A stretch of 64,000 nt of DNA from RPQJ01 sp963706755 (GCA_963706755.1 CAVPNH010000016.1:186001-250000); one strand, 5' to 3'. Positions 51,669-61,033 are shown, numbered from the stretch's first letter. Program-made: numbers and translations. The notes: generated from the letters alone by a model not told the origin.

Positions 51669-52679
51669 ATGAACACGAACACCCAGGCGCGCCCGGCCTT
51701 CGGCACGGTGCTGGCGGACAAGATGGCGGTCGCCACCTTCCGCGACGGAAAGTGGAGCGCCCACGAAGTCCGCGTGACGGGACCGATCGAGATCCACCCG
51801 GCGGCGCACGTGCTGCACTACGCGAGCACCTGCTTCGAGGGCTTCAAGGCCTATCGCTGGGCCGACGGCAGCGTGCGCGTGTTCCGCATGGACAAGCACA
51901 TCGCGCGACTGCGACAGAGCGCGCGCCTGCTCGCGCTTCCGGTGCCGGACGAGGGGCAGCTCGCGGACATGATCCTGACCGTGATCGACCGCGTGCGTGC
52001 GCAGGTCCCGGAGCCGCCGGGTGCGCTCTACATGCGGCCACTGCTCTACGGCACCATGCCGAACATCGGCGCGGCCTCCGCGCCCTCGAACGAGGCGACC
52101 CTGATCGTGCTCGCGAGCCCGGTGTGGGACTACTTCTCGGGCGGCGTGAAGCCGCTCAGGATCTTCGTCGAGGACCAGAAGCACCGAACCGCCGACCACC
52201 TCGGCATGGTGAAGACGGGCGGCAACTACGCCGCGGCCATGGGCCCGACGCTCGCCGCGCGCGAGCAGCACAAGGTGGACCAGGTCCTGTTCTGCCCGGG
52301 CGGCTCGGTTCAGGAAACGGGTGCCGCGAACTTCCTGCTCATCCGCGAGGGGCACATCCTCACGCGCAGCCTCGACTCGACGTTCCTGCACGGCGTGACG
52401 CGCGACTCGCTGCTGACCATGGCGCGGGAGATGGGGTTCAAGGTCGAGGAGCGGCTGTTCGACGTCGCCGAGATGCTGGAATGGGTCAAGACGGGCGAGG
52501 CCGCGCTTTCCGGCACCGCAGCCGTGCTCGCGGGCGTCGGCACGCTGGTGCACGGCGGGCGCGAGCACAAGGTCGGCAATGGTGAAGTCGGGCCAGTGAC
52601 CCAGAAGCTGCGCGCGGCGCTCGTCGCCATCCAGACCGGCGAGTCGCAGGACAAGCACGGATGGACCAAGCGGGTCTGA
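51669..52679 (+). CDS. ilvE: Branched-chain amino acid aminotransferase
   Basis: 336 aa, PLP fold type IV. The Schiff-base Lys lies in the MVKTGGNYAAAMGPTL region; other features are FEGFKAYRWADGSVRVFRMDK, RPLLYGT, and SVQETGAANFLLIREG. It exchanges amino groups between Val, Leu or Ile and 2-oxoglutarate, giving the substrates of the dehydrogenase encoded upstream. ATG 51669 has an AGGAAT site; an upstream ATG (51624) lacks one. It is the last gene of the bkd operon, 49 bases after E2. Confidence 0.9.
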   Translation: MNTNTQARPAFGTVLADKMAVATFRDGKWSAHEVRVTGPIEIHPAAHVLHYASTCFEGFKAYRWADGSVRVFRMDKHIARLRQSARLLALPVPDEGQLADMILTVIDRVRAQVPEPPGALYMRPLLYGTMPNIGAASAPSNEATLIVLASPVWDYFSGGVKPLRIFVEDQKHRTADHLGMVKTGGNYAAAMGPTLAAREQHKVDQVLFCPGGSVQETGAANFLLIREGHILTRSLDSTFLHGVTRDSLLTMAREMGFKVEERLFDVAEMLEWVKTGEAALSGTAAVLAGVGTLVHGGREHKVGNGEVGPVTQKLRAALVAIQTGESQDKHGWTKRV

Positions 52680-52705
52680 CCCTTACGGCTGGAACCTGAC
52701 GCAGC

Positions 52706-52731
52706 GCTGCCTGGCTTTTCAGCCGGGCAGC
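52706..52731. terminator. Possible hairpin between convergent operons
   Basis: GCTGCCTGGCT (52706-52716) pairs with AGCCGGGCAGC (52721-52731) with one mismatch, around a TTTC loop. It lies between the end of ilvE and overlaps the stop of the anti-sigma gene. No T-tract follows, so termination here is uncertain. Confidence 0.35.
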
Positions 52732-53267
52732 CTCACGCCGGGCAGCATGCCCCGCATCGCGGACCACGCCAGTGCGCCGAACATGGCCGCGCCGCCCAAC
52801 GTACCCAGTACTGCGGGCCCGATCGTAATCTGCGCGGCACGCACGAGCGCCAGGGCCTCGGGTCCGAGCGTGTACGCGAGAGCGACGGCGGTTCCGGCGA
52901 TTGCGGCTCCCGCAACGCCACCGATGATCGCCCGGCGGCGGGCGGCGCGTCGCAGATCGCGCACCATCCAGTCGTGTTCGCGCTCGGCGACCGAGCGGAG
53001 GTCACGTCGAGTCGTGGGATCCGCGATTCCCGCGAGCCGCTCACGTAGTCTTGCGCCGAAGTCCGCCGACAATTCCGGACGCGGCAGTGCGCGGGCGAGA
53101 GACGCATCGAGTGCTGCGTACTGCGCCTGCCAGTCCCTGCAGCGCGCGCAGCCCTCGAGGTGAGCACGGACGCGATGCGTCTGCTCTGGTCCGAGTGCGC
53201 CCTCGTGCAGTTCCACGATCTCGAATTCGTAGCCGGCGCAGGGGCCGGGCAGGTCGTTGTCTTTCAT
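52719..53267 (-). CDS. Zinc-finger (zf-HC2) anti-sigma factor, membrane anchored
   Basis: 182 aa. The zinc motif is THRVRAHLEGCARCRDWQ (HxxxCxxC), with the upstream His in ELHEGALGP. Two predicted membrane helices (IIGGVAGAAIAGTAVALAYT and IGPAVLGTLGGAAMFGALAW) follow a linker of about 60 residues. Anti-sigma factors of this class hold their ECF sigma at the membrane until a stress or redox signal releases it. The start overlaps the stop of the sigma gene (ATGA). Confidence 0.87.
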   Translation of the reverse strand: MKDNDLPGPCAGYEFEIVELHEGALGPEQTHRVRAHLEGCARCRDWQAQYAALDASLARALPRPELSADFGARLRERLAGIADPTTRRDLRSVAEREHDWMVRDLRRAARRRAIIGGVAGAAIAGTAVALAYTLGPEALALVRAAQITIGPAVLGTLGGAAMFGALAWSAMRGMLPGVRLPG

Positions 53268-53812
53268 GCGGCTTTCACCTCGTCGGGGCGCGCGAGCTCC
53301 ATCAGTCGCTTGCGGGCCCGGTGCAGCAGGTTCTTTACGGTACCGAGCGGCATACCCAGTTGCTCGGCGACGTCCTCGTAGGACCGGTCCTCAAGGTAGA
53401 AGAGACGCACCGCCTCCTGCTGGTTGTGGGGCAGTGTCTCGAGCAGCCGGAGCAGGTTGTCGCGTTCCGGATCCGCGGCCGGGCCCGTTGCGACCGCCGC
53501 CGCTGCGCGATGTGCCTCGTCCGAGTCCGGATCGTCGAAGGACACGGTCGGCCGGCGCCGGCGCAGTTCCATGAGGCAGGTGTTGCGTGCGATGGCATAA
53601 ATCCAGGTGCCGAGCGCGGCCCGGCCATCGAACCCGGGCAGGGCCTTCCAGACCCTGACGAAGGTCTCCTGGGCGGCATCCTCGGCGGCCGGCCGGTCCT
53701 TGAGGATCGAGTACGCGAGGCGGAACACCTTGTCCTGGAAGGCGGGTACGACAAGATCGAAGGCGCGGGCGTGCCTGCCCGCGGCCAGATGCTGCTCGAT
53801 CCCTTCGTCCAT
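53264..53812 (-). CDS. ECF-family RNA polymerase sigma factor
   Basis: 182 aa. Region 2 includes FQDKVFRLAYSILKDRPAAED and ALGTWIYAIARNTCLMELRRR; region 4 includes LPHNQQEAVRLFYLEDRSYED and LGMPLGTVKNLLHRARKRL. It is translated with the zinc anti-sigma gene it overlaps. Targets are unknown. The divergent neighbour, 179 bases away, encodes a DUF6249-type membrane protein and might belong to the regulon. Confidence 0.9.
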   Translation of the reverse strand: MDEGIEQHLAAGRHARAFDLVVPAFQDKVFRLAYSILKDRPAAEDAAQETFVRVWKALPGFDGRAALGTWIYAIARNTCLMELRRRRPTVSFDDPDSDEAHRAAAAVATGPAADPERDNLLRLLETLPHNQQEAVRLFYLEDRSYEDVAEQLGMPLGTVKNLLHRARKRLMELARPDEVKAA

Positions 53813-53991
53813 GGGGCTTTATACGCTCAGGGTCGCCCCAGGGTTGCACCTGCCAGGCGAATCAATGGGCCGGAGCGCGCTCGGGGGGGTGCGGCCGCGT
53901 GGCAAGGCGGCCGGCCTGCAACCCTGGGGCCGTCCTGTGCATATAACGAATACCGACCCTGGTAACCAATGCCCACCCTGGAGGCCCTGCG

Positions 53992-54414
53992 ATGAACGAA
54001 GACGCCATTGCCGTATTCATCCCGATCGTCGCGATCGTGATGTCGCTTTCGATTCCGATCGTCTACACGATCGCCGACTACAAGCGCCGGCGCGACATCG
54101 TCGAGGCGCATCACCGTGAGCGACTGGCTGCCATCGAGCGCGGCGTGGACATCCCGCCCCTGCCGGAGTCGTTCTACCAGCCGATCTCCCGCCGGCCGCC
54201 GCGCACGGGCTCGACGCTGCTCCCCGGTCTCATCTGGCTCTTCATCGGCATCGCACTCTTCGTCGCACTGGGAGCAGTTGCAGGCCACGGCGTGAGCTAC
54301 TTCGGGCTCATCCCGGCCGGCATCGGTCTCGCGTATCTCATCTACTACGCGGTCGAGGGCCGCAAGCAGCTCCCGGCCGCCGGCGCACCCGGCGAGGTCA
54401 AGGGTTCCACGTGA
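53992..54414 (+). CDS. DUF6249-type small membrane protein
   Basis: 140 aa. One helix at the N-terminus (AVFIPIVAIVMSLSIPIVYTI), a basic cytosolic part (DYKRRRDIVEAHHRERLAAIERG) and two further helices (LLPGLIWLFIGIALFVALGA, FGLIPAGIGLAYLIYYA). This layout, with HRERLAAIERG, is common near ECF sigma/anti-sigma genes. Function unknown. A GGAGG site precedes the ATG. The last 17 bases overlap the convergent TonB receptor fragment. Confidence 0.72.
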   Translation: MNEDAIAVFIPIVAIVMSLSIPIVYTIADYKRRRDIVEAHHRERLAAIERGVDIPPLPESFYQPISRRPPRTGSTLLPGLIWLFIGIALFVALGAVAGHGVSYFGLIPAGIGLAYLIYYAVEGRKQLPAAGAPGEVKGST

Positions 54415-55063
54415 CCGACAGGAGCCACGAGCTGCCCGTCATCACGTAGAACTGCGGGTCGCCGAGTTCGCTCTCGGCGACCGGTTCTCGCACGTCGGTG
54501 AGGTTGTAGCCGTCGAGCCGGACCTGCCACGGGCCGAACCGGTATCCGACGCCTGCGTCGAGCACGGTGTAGGCATCGGCTTCGACGGTGTTGCTCTTGT
54601 TGAGATACCGGCTGCCGACGTAGTTCGCGATGACGGATGCCTGGAAGCCCTGGGCCGGCGCGTAGACGATGCCGCCGGCTGCCAGGTCGTTCGGCGACAT
54701 CTCGAGCGTGTTGCCCTTCAGCTGCTGTATCGACCCGTCGGGCCGCAGCCGCTCGTAGTCCGTGAACGTCGAGTCGTGGTGCGCATAGGTTGCGGTGAGT
54801 CTCAGGTCGTCCGCGACGCGCCAGCTCGACTCCATCTCGATTCCCTTGAATCGCTCGCTGCCGGCGTTCGCGAGCGACGGCCGTCCATCCACGTTCTCGG
54901 GAATCACGAGGTTCTCGAAGTCCATGTCGAACCAGGACATCTCCCAGGTCAGCCGGCCATCGAGGTGACGGCCCTTGAGCCCGACTTCCCAGGTCGTGGC
55001 CGTCTCAGGCTGCAGGATGCTGCCCTCGGCCTCCGGCCCGAAGTCCGCGGCCGCGCGTTTCAC
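54398..55063 (-). pseudogene. TonB-dependent receptor, C-terminal barrel fragment
   Basis: 221 codons from GTG 55063. The segment ILQPETATTWEVGLKGRHL and the strands to VTWNP are the last third of a TonB-dependent receptor barrel (YNLTDVREPVAESELGDPQ is near the end). No signal peptide, TonB box or plug precedes it, so no export is possible: it is a remnant. Its GTG overlaps the MFS stop, so it is in a place where a normal gene would be coupled, perhaps after a deletion that brought the receptor tail next to the transporter. It converges with the DUF6249 gene. Confidence 0.75.
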
Positions 55064-56379
55064 CTGGTCTGTTCGGGAGCGTCCATGGGCGCGACCGGGG
55101 CCGCTGCGGCGCCGATCGGGTTTGCGTTGAACAGTGTCCCATAGACGATGGCGCCCACGGCGCTCACGGCCGCCGTCAGGACGAATGCGGCCGAGTACGT
55201 GCCGGTGACGTCCACGAGCCAGCCGGTCACGGCCACACCGACGATGCCCGGGACGGTCGCAATCGTGTTGCTGAGGCCCATGAGTTGCCCGGCGTGGCGT
55301 GGCGAGATGTCGAGCCCGTTCGGGGCGTAACCGGACCACGCGCAGCCGAGAATGCCGGCCGCGCCGCACATGAGCGCGAGCGCGAGCATCGGCGAGTGGA
55401 CGTCGCGCGTGGCGAGCAGGAAGGCGGCCGAGCCCACGAGCCCCGTGCACTGCATCAGCTTGCGCGTGTTCGTCAGCGAGGCGCCGCGGCGGATCCTGCG
55501 ATCCGAGATGCTGGCGCCGAGATTCGTCACGACGAACATCGCGAGCCAGGGCGCCGCAGAGAAGAATCCCGAGTTGGCAATGCTCAGGCCCTGCGCCTCG
55601 CGGAAGTAACTCGGCAGCCACGAGATCAGCACGTACAGGGTCCACGTCGTCGCGAAGTGCCCGACGACCATGGCCCACACGGCCGGCAGGCGCAGCACGC
55701 GACCCAGTGGCAGCGTGTCGTGCGCGCCCGCATCCTGCGTCATCTGTCCGATGAACGAGCGTTCCGCCGGCGTGATGCGCGGGTCGGACTCGGGGTCGTT
55801 TGCCACGCGCGCGAACCAGGCCACGGCCCATACGAATCCCAGCAACCCGAAGGAATAGAACGCCATGGACCAGTGCCAGCGACTGACGATCCAGCCCGTC
55901 GCCATCAGGCCCACGACCGTGCCCATCGGGATGCCGCTCAGGAGCCGGGCCATGGCGCGAGTGCGCTCGGTCACAGGGATCCAGCGCGAATAGAGTTCGA
56001 CGGCGGCCGGGAATATCGCGGCTTCGCCGAGCCCCATGCAGATCCGCGCGGCGATCAGCAGTGGAATGGACAGGGCAGCCGCGGGCGGCGTGAGCAGCGT
56101 GAACACGGACCATGCAATGACCGCCAGTCCCAGCACGATCCGGCCGCCGTAGCGCTTCGCGAGCGCGCCGCTCGCATACATGAAGAGCATGTAGCCTATG
56201 AAGAACGAGGAGAGGACCATGCCCTTCTCGGTCTGGGACCAGCCGAGTTCCTCCCTCATCGCCACCGCGGCGACCGAGATGTTTACCCGGTCGGTGTAGG
56301 CGATGAAGCTCGCAAGGAAGCACAGGCCGACCAGTACCCGCCGTCGCGACCATCCGCCTGCCACTCGATCGTCCGTCAC
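55060..56379 (-). CDS. Major facilitator superfamily transporter, ACS (anion:cation symporter) family
   Basis: 439 aa, twelve predicted helices. The first loop and TM1 (LVGLCFLASFIAYTDRVNISVA) with the TDR-x-N motif, and the helix 4 region (RICMGLGEAAIFPAAVELYSRW), are typical of the ACS family, which imports organic anions such as hexuronates, phthalate or glucarate with protons or sodium. The substrate is not predictable. It is divergent from the aminotransferase-kinase gene (134 bases apart), so it may import that enzyme's substrate. Confidence 0.85.
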   Translation of the reverse strand: MTDDRVAGGWSRRRVLVGLCFLASFIAYTDRVNISVAAVAMREELGWSQTEKGMVLSSFFIGYMLFMYASGALAKRYGGRIVLGLAVIAWSVFTLLTPPAAALSIPLLIAARICMGLGEAAIFPAAVELYSRWIPVTERTRAMARLLSGIPMGTVVGLMATGWIVSRWHWSMAFYSFGLLGFVWAVAWFARVANDPESDPRITPAERSFIGQMTQDAGAHDTLPLGRVLRLPAVWAMVVGHFATTWTLYVLISWLPSYFREAQGLSIANSGFFSAAPWLAMFVVTNLGASISDRRIRRGASLTNTRKLMQCTGLVGSAAFLLATRDVHSPMLALALMCGAAGILGCAWSGYAPNGLDISPRHAGQLMGLSNTIATVPGIVGVAVTGWLVDVTGTYSAAFVLTAAVSAVGAIVYGTLFNANPIGAAAAPVAPMDAPEQTR

Positions 56380-56513
56380 TTGATCCTCCCCCTCGAGCGC
56401 CTCAGGATGAGGCAGCGGGGCGAGTCCATCAAGGCCGGTGCCCGGCAGAGGGCCATCCCTGGGACAGACGATGACCTGATGCTTGATGATGCACTGCGGG
56501 CGCAGGGACTGTC

Positions 56514-58869
56514 ATGACACTGAAGCTGCAAAAACCGGCATCCGAGCGCAAGCGCAACATCCTGCAGGTTGTGCACGACCACCTCTACCCGGGCCGCGTG
56601 CTGCGCCTGGAGCGGGGAGGTATCGATTTCGTGCCGGACCGGCGCGAGGGCTACCGCTACTGGGACGCTGACGGACGCGAGCTGCTCGACCTGCACCTGA
56701 ACGGCGGCACCTTCAATCTCGGTCACTGCAATCCGCAACTCGTCGAAGTGCTGCAGCGCGAGGCGCAGCGCTGGGACATCGGCAACCACCATTTTCCCTC
56801 GGAGCCGAAGGCGCGGCTTGGCCGAGGCGCTGATCGCAGCCACGCCGGGCGACATGCGCTACGTGGTACTCACCAGCAGCGGCAGCGAAGCCAACGACGT
56901 TGCGATCAAGTCGGCGCGCTTCGCCACCGGCCGGCGCAAAGTCGTGTCACTGGCCGCCGGCTACCACGGTCGCACCGGGCTCTCCGGTGCGGCGGGGGAC
57001 GACAGCGCAGCGGTCTATTTTCACAGCGACTATCCGGGCGAATTCGTGAAGGTGCCGTTCAACGACCTCGCGGCGATGGAGCGGGCGCTGGCGGGCGGCG
57101 ACGTCGCGCTGGTGATGATGGAGACGATTCCCGCCACCTCCGGCTTCCCGATGCCGGAGGCGGGCTATCTTCCGGCGGTCAAGGCGCTGTGCGAGAGGCA
57201 CGGCACGCTGTACCTGGCCGACGAAGTGCAGACGGGGCTGGGGCGCACCGGTCATCGCTGGGGTGTCGAGGCGTTCGGGGTCGTGCCCGACATGCTGGTC
57301 ACCGGCAAGGGACTTTCGGGCGGCCTGTATCCGATGGCCGCGGTGGTGATGTGCGAGCGCGCCGGAGCCTGGCTGCATGACAACGGCTGGGGACACGTGT
57401 CCACCTTCGGAGGTTCAGACCTCGGCTGCAAGGTCGCGCTCAAGGCGCTGGAACTCAGCCTGGCCGAGAAAACGCTGGCCAACGTGCGCGCCCGTGCCGC
57501 GTACCTGCGCGCGGGGCTCGAGGCGCTCAAGCCGCGCTTTCCATTCTTCGTGGACATCCGGCAGCAGGGGCTGGTGATCGGCCTCAAGTTCAGCGACAGC
57601 CAGCACGGCCTGGGCATGATGCGCGCGCTCTACGAGAACGGCATCTGGGCCATCAGCGCCGGCTTCGATGAATCGGTGGTCCAGTTCAAGCCGGGCCTGC
57701 TCGTCGACCAGGCTTACTGCGACGAGGTGCTGCGGCGCTTCGAGAACGCCTGCATCTGGCTCGCGAACAACATGCTCGCACTGGTGACCGGCGGCAATCC
57801 GCCCGAGGACGATCCCGTCCTGGCCGGCGTGCGCGAGCTGGCCGAAGCGGCGCTGTCACACTGGAACCTCCGTGGCGCGCTACTCGAGCTGGTCAAGCAT
57901 CGCGAGAACACCATCTTCAAGGTCGCCGCCGCCGATGGCCGCAGTTACGCGCTCCGAGTCCACCGCCACGGTTATCACAGCGATGCCGAACTGCAGTCCG
58001 AGATCGATTGGATGCGTACGCTGGCGCGCGACGGCTGCGTCGAGACGCCGAAGGTCGTGCCGACCTCGGCCGGCAGGGACTTCGTGACCGTGAGCCACCA
58101 ACGGGTCGAGCAGCCGCGGCAGGTGTCCATGCTCGAATGGGTGGCCGGCACCGCCTTCGACAACCTGGGCCGCGTGGAGCGCGGGGTCGAGACGGAACTC
58201 AAGGATCGTTATCGCAGGCTCGGCGCCCTGGCCGGCCGCCTGCACGCGCACAGCGCGCGCAATCGACCGCCTGCCGGCTTCACGCGCCCGGCCTGGGACG
58301 AGGCGGGGCTCGTGGGTGAGCAGCCGCTGTGGGGTCGCTTCTGGGAGCATCCCAGGGTCACGCGCGAGCAGCTTGCGCTGATGCGCAAGGCGCGCATCGT
58401 GCTCGACGGCCTGCTCAGGCAGATTGGCAAGGACCCGGAAAACTACGGCCTGATTCATGCCGACTTCCTGCCCGAGAACGTGCTGGTCGAGGGCGAGCAC
58501 CTGAGGCTGATCGACTTCGATGACTCGGGCTGGGGCTGGTACCTGTTCGAGGTGGCCGCCTCGCTGTTCCCGCAGGTCAACCAGCCGTTCTTCGACGCGC
58601 TGCTCGCCGAGTATGTCGCCGGCTATCGCAGCGAGCGCGAGCTGTCCGCGGAACACGAGGCGATGATCCCGGCCTTCATCATGCTGCGCGGCTTCACGTA
58701 TCTCGGCTGGCTGATGACTCGCGCGGGAGCGATGCCGAACGCGGATCGCGTGGCCGACGAGGTGTCGAAAGCATTGAGCGCCTTCATTCCCGAACTGCTG
58801 GCGGAGCTTTCCCCGGTGCAGCGCATCGGCGTCGAGATTCTCGCGATGGTGAAGTCGCTTCGAGATTGA
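56514..58869 (+). CDS. Class III aminotransferase / aminoglycoside-phosphotransferase-type kinase fusion (frameshifted)
   Basis: About 785 aa once one base is removed at 56817-56819 (CTTGG, where CTGG restores the frame). Residues 1-430 are a PLP fold-type I aminotransferase (LTSSGSEANDVAIKSARF, DEVQTGLGRTGHRWG, Schiff-base Lys in LVTGKGLSGGLYP). From about 470 to the end is an APH/choline-kinase-like domain (LRVHRHGYHSDAELQSEIDW, catalytic HADFLPEN, metal-binding LIDFDDSGWGW). In vertebrates, hydroxylysine kinase (APH family) and phosphohydroxylysine or phosphoethanolamine phospho-lyase (class III) are separate proteins; bacterial fusions are known. So the enzyme may phosphorylate an amino alcohol and then eliminate phosphate. 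The exact substrate is inference. Confidence 0.78.
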
Positions 58870-58982
58870 GTGCCGGCACGCCGGCGGCGACATGATCGAG
58901 GGCATCGGCGTCTTCCTGAGTTCCGGTGCTTCGTGCTCTCCCGGTGCCGTATGCTGTTGCACCGAAAGCGAGAGGACCCCCG

Positions 58983-60071
58983 ATGAAGACCATGAAGTCG
59001 GCGCGCATACAGGCTTTCACCCAGGACCCCGGCGACGTCCGCCTCGAGGAGGTCCCGGTTCCGGAGCCCGGTCGCGGGCAAGTGCGGGTGCGCATGCTCA
59101 TGGCCCCGGTGAATCCGTCGGACCTCAATTTCGTGCGTGGCACCTACTACCGGGCGCTCGAGCGCGTCATCTGGAATCAGGGTCGGACGGCAGCCGACCC
59201 GCGCGTGTGCTTCGATCCAGCGCGGAGCGCTGAGTGCCCCGTTCCGCCATATGCGCTCGGCCTCGAAGGTGTCGGCATCGTTGATGCGCATGGCGGCGGT
59301 TTCCTGGCGAAGCGGCTGCGCGGCAAGCGCGTCGCGGTGGCCGGCATTCCACCGAACGGAACCTGGCAGGAATTCGTGGTTGTCGACGCAAGGCGTGCGG
59401 TGCCTGTGCCTGACGGCCTTCCCGATGACCAGGCGGCCATGTATCTGGCCAATCCGATCTCCGCCCAAGTGATGGTCCGCGAGGTCCTGAACGTGCCGCG
59501 CGGGGGCTGGGTGCTGCTGACCGCGGCCGGGTCCGCGCTCGGAAAGAGTATCGTGCGGATGGGGAAGCGCGACGGATTCCGCACCATCTGCGTCGTGCGT
59601 TCTTCGGTGAATTCGGCGGAACTCGCGGCCCTGGGCGCGGACGCGGTGATCGAAACCGACCGGCAGGACCTGATCGGGGAAGTCGCGCGGATCACGCAGG
59701 GTCGCGGCGTCGGCTACGCGCTCGACTGCGTCGGTGGCCGGCTTGCTGGCGAGGTCGTGCGCTGCCTCGGTCTTGGCGGCCACCTCGTCATCTACGGCAC
59801 GCTCGCCGACAGCCCGATCGAAGTCCCGGGACGCGACCTGATGATGCCCATGGCGCAAGTGTCCGGCTTCTACCTGGGGAACTGGATGGCGAAGCAGTCG
59901 CCGCTCAAGCTGCTCGGCATGTTGCGCACGGTGAAACGGCTCACCCTGGAGGGCGTCTTTCATGCGCGAGTGAGCGAAATCTTTCCGCTCGAGCAGGCGG
60001 CGCGTGCGGTCACCGCTTCGCTCGAACCCGGCAGGTCGGGCAAGGTCCTGCTCCGGATCGGGACGCGGTAA
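58983..60071 (+). CDS. Zinc-independent MDR family oxidoreductase (quinone reductase / enoyl reductase-like)
   Basis: 362 aa. GroES-like N-domain with PVNPSDLNFVRGTY, and a Rossmann domain with AAGSALGKSIVRMGKRDGF, and YALDCVGGRLAGEV. No zinc Cys ligands are present. The pattern is that of the quinone reductase/2-enoyl thioester reductase branch of the medium-chain dehydrogenases. ATG 58983 has a GAGAGGA site; a longer open frame upstream is not supported. It follows the aminotransferase fusion after 113 bases and may share its transcript. A ten-G run follows the gene (60085-60094). Confidence 0.82.
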   Translation: MKTMKSARIQAFTQDPGDVRLEEVPVPEPGRGQVRVRMLMAPVNPSDLNFVRGTYYRALERVIWNQGRTAADPRVCFDPARSAECPVPPYALGLEGVGIVDAHGGGFLAKRLRGKRVAVAGIPPNGTWQEFVVVDARRAVPVPDGLPDDQAAMYLANPISAQVMVREVLNVPRGGWVLLTAAGSALGKSIVRMGKRDGFRTICVVRSSVNSAELAALGADAVIETDRQDLIGEVARITQGRGVGYALDCVGGRLAGEVVRCLGLGGHLVIYGTLADSPIEVPGRDLMMPMAQVSGFYLGNWMAKQSPLKLLGMLRTVKRLTLEGVFHARVSEIFPLEQAARAVTASLEPGRSGKVLLRIGTR

Positions 60072-60138
60072 GCGGCCACAGTGCGGGGGGGGGGGCGAGC
60101 GGGTCGCACGCTCCGGCCCGGGATTGCCCTCGGCCGCG

Positions 60139-60633
60139 CTACGGTTCGCGGGCTTCCTCGAAGCGGCCGGTGGCCTTGTTCTTGCGCACCGAGTGCCAGT
60201 CGAAGCAGCGTCCGTTCATTGCCACGTACACGCCGTGCGGCAGCACCTGCGCGAAGGCAAGCGCACCGCCGAGGTTGAACAGGCCGTCGGAACTGCCGAA
60301 GGTGTAGGGAATCATCGCGCCGGTGAGCACGATCGTGCGGTCGGCGACGCGCTCGCCAAGGTAGCGCGCGGTCTCGGGCATCGTGTCGGTGCCGTGCGTC
60401 ACGACGATCCGGTCGCGGCCTGGTTCCAGGCAGCTCTTCAGGATCAGTTCGCGGTCGAGGTCCCGCATCTCGAGGCTGTCGATCATCATGAGCGTGCGGA
60501 TCTCGAGGTCGAGGTCCGCCCGGCCAAGCCGGAGCATCTCGCGGACGTGCGTGTCCTTGAAGAACAGCCTTCCGTTCAGCTCGTCGTATTCCTTGTCGAA
60601 GGTGCCGCCGGTGACGAGCAGGCGTATCTGCAT
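60139..60633 (-). CDS. Single-domain asparaginase-like protein
   Basis: 164 aa, only the N-terminal domain of type I/II asparaginases (about 330 aa). The first catalytic Thr is in VTGGTFDKEYDELNG and the second Thr-Asp pair in VTHGTDTMPETA; a Lys in RKNKATG follows. The C-terminal domain, which adds residues to the active site in dimers, is absent. Small asparaginase-domain proteins of this length occur in other gammaproteobacteria, so this is probably a natural form and not a truncation. Start ATG 60633 is chosen from the family N-terminus (QIRLLVTGG). Activity is unproven. Confidence 0.75.
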   Translation of the reverse strand: MQIRLLVTGGTFDKEYDELNGRLFFKDTHVREMLRLGRADLDLEIRTLMMIDSLEMRDLDRELILKSCLEPGRDRIVVTHGTDTMPETARYLGERVADRTIVLTGAMIPYTFGSSDGLFNLGGALAFAQVLPHGVYVAMNGRCFDWHSVRKNKATGRFEEAREP

Positions 60634-60715
60634 GCGCGGATCTCCAGGCGCGGGGAAATCGTCGCTCAGCGACGGGCGATGAGCGACGATCCAGGGATCG
60701 GTGAGCGAGCCGCGG

Positions 60716-60967
60716 CTAGGCTTTCGAGCCGCGGACCTTCTGGACGATGAAGAGCAGCGCGGCCGCGCCCAGGATCGAGGCGATCCAGCCGGCGCCCTCG
60801 CCGGGTGCATACCAGCCAAACGCCTGGCCGATGAAGCCGGCGCCGACCGATCCGGCAATGCCGAGGACGCAGGTCAGGATCCATCCCATTTTCTGCTCGC
60901 CCGGCAGTACGAACCGGCCGAGCGCGCCGACGATGAGTCCGACGATGATGGTGCTGATGATGCCCAT
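60716..60967 (-). CDS. GlsB/YeaQ/YmgE family stress-response membrane protein
   Basis: 83 aa, three predicted helices with many Gly (TIIVGLIVGALGRFVLPGEQ, LTCVLGIAGSVGAGFIGQAF, WIASILGAAALLFIVQKV). The family (transglycosylase-associated protein) is linked with general stress; the biochemical role is not known. A GGGGAGCT site precedes ATG 60967. It is 82 bases upstream of the asparaginase-like gene on the same strand. Confidence 0.87.
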   Translation of the reverse strand: MGIISTIIVGLIVGALGRFVLPGEQKMGWILTCVLGIAGSVGAGFIGQAFGWYAPGEGAGWIASILGAAALLFIVQKVRGSKA

Positions 60968-61033
60968 GTGTAGCTCCCCTGTTTCTGCTGTTCGGCGATA
61001 CGGTTACCGCCGCCGCCGGGTAGGATACGACAG

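Noticed and set aside
54398..56353. A single 651-codon minus-strand frame joining antisense-like sequence with the TonB receptor tail.
   Set aside because: The part over 55070-56353 is a shadow of the MFS transporter in another frame; only the last 221 codons are a real protein fragment.
60085..60094. A run of ten G after the MDR oxidoreductase gene.
   Set aside because: A phase-variation tract was considered, but it lies between convergent genes with no reading frame or promoter across it; could be a sequencing artefact.
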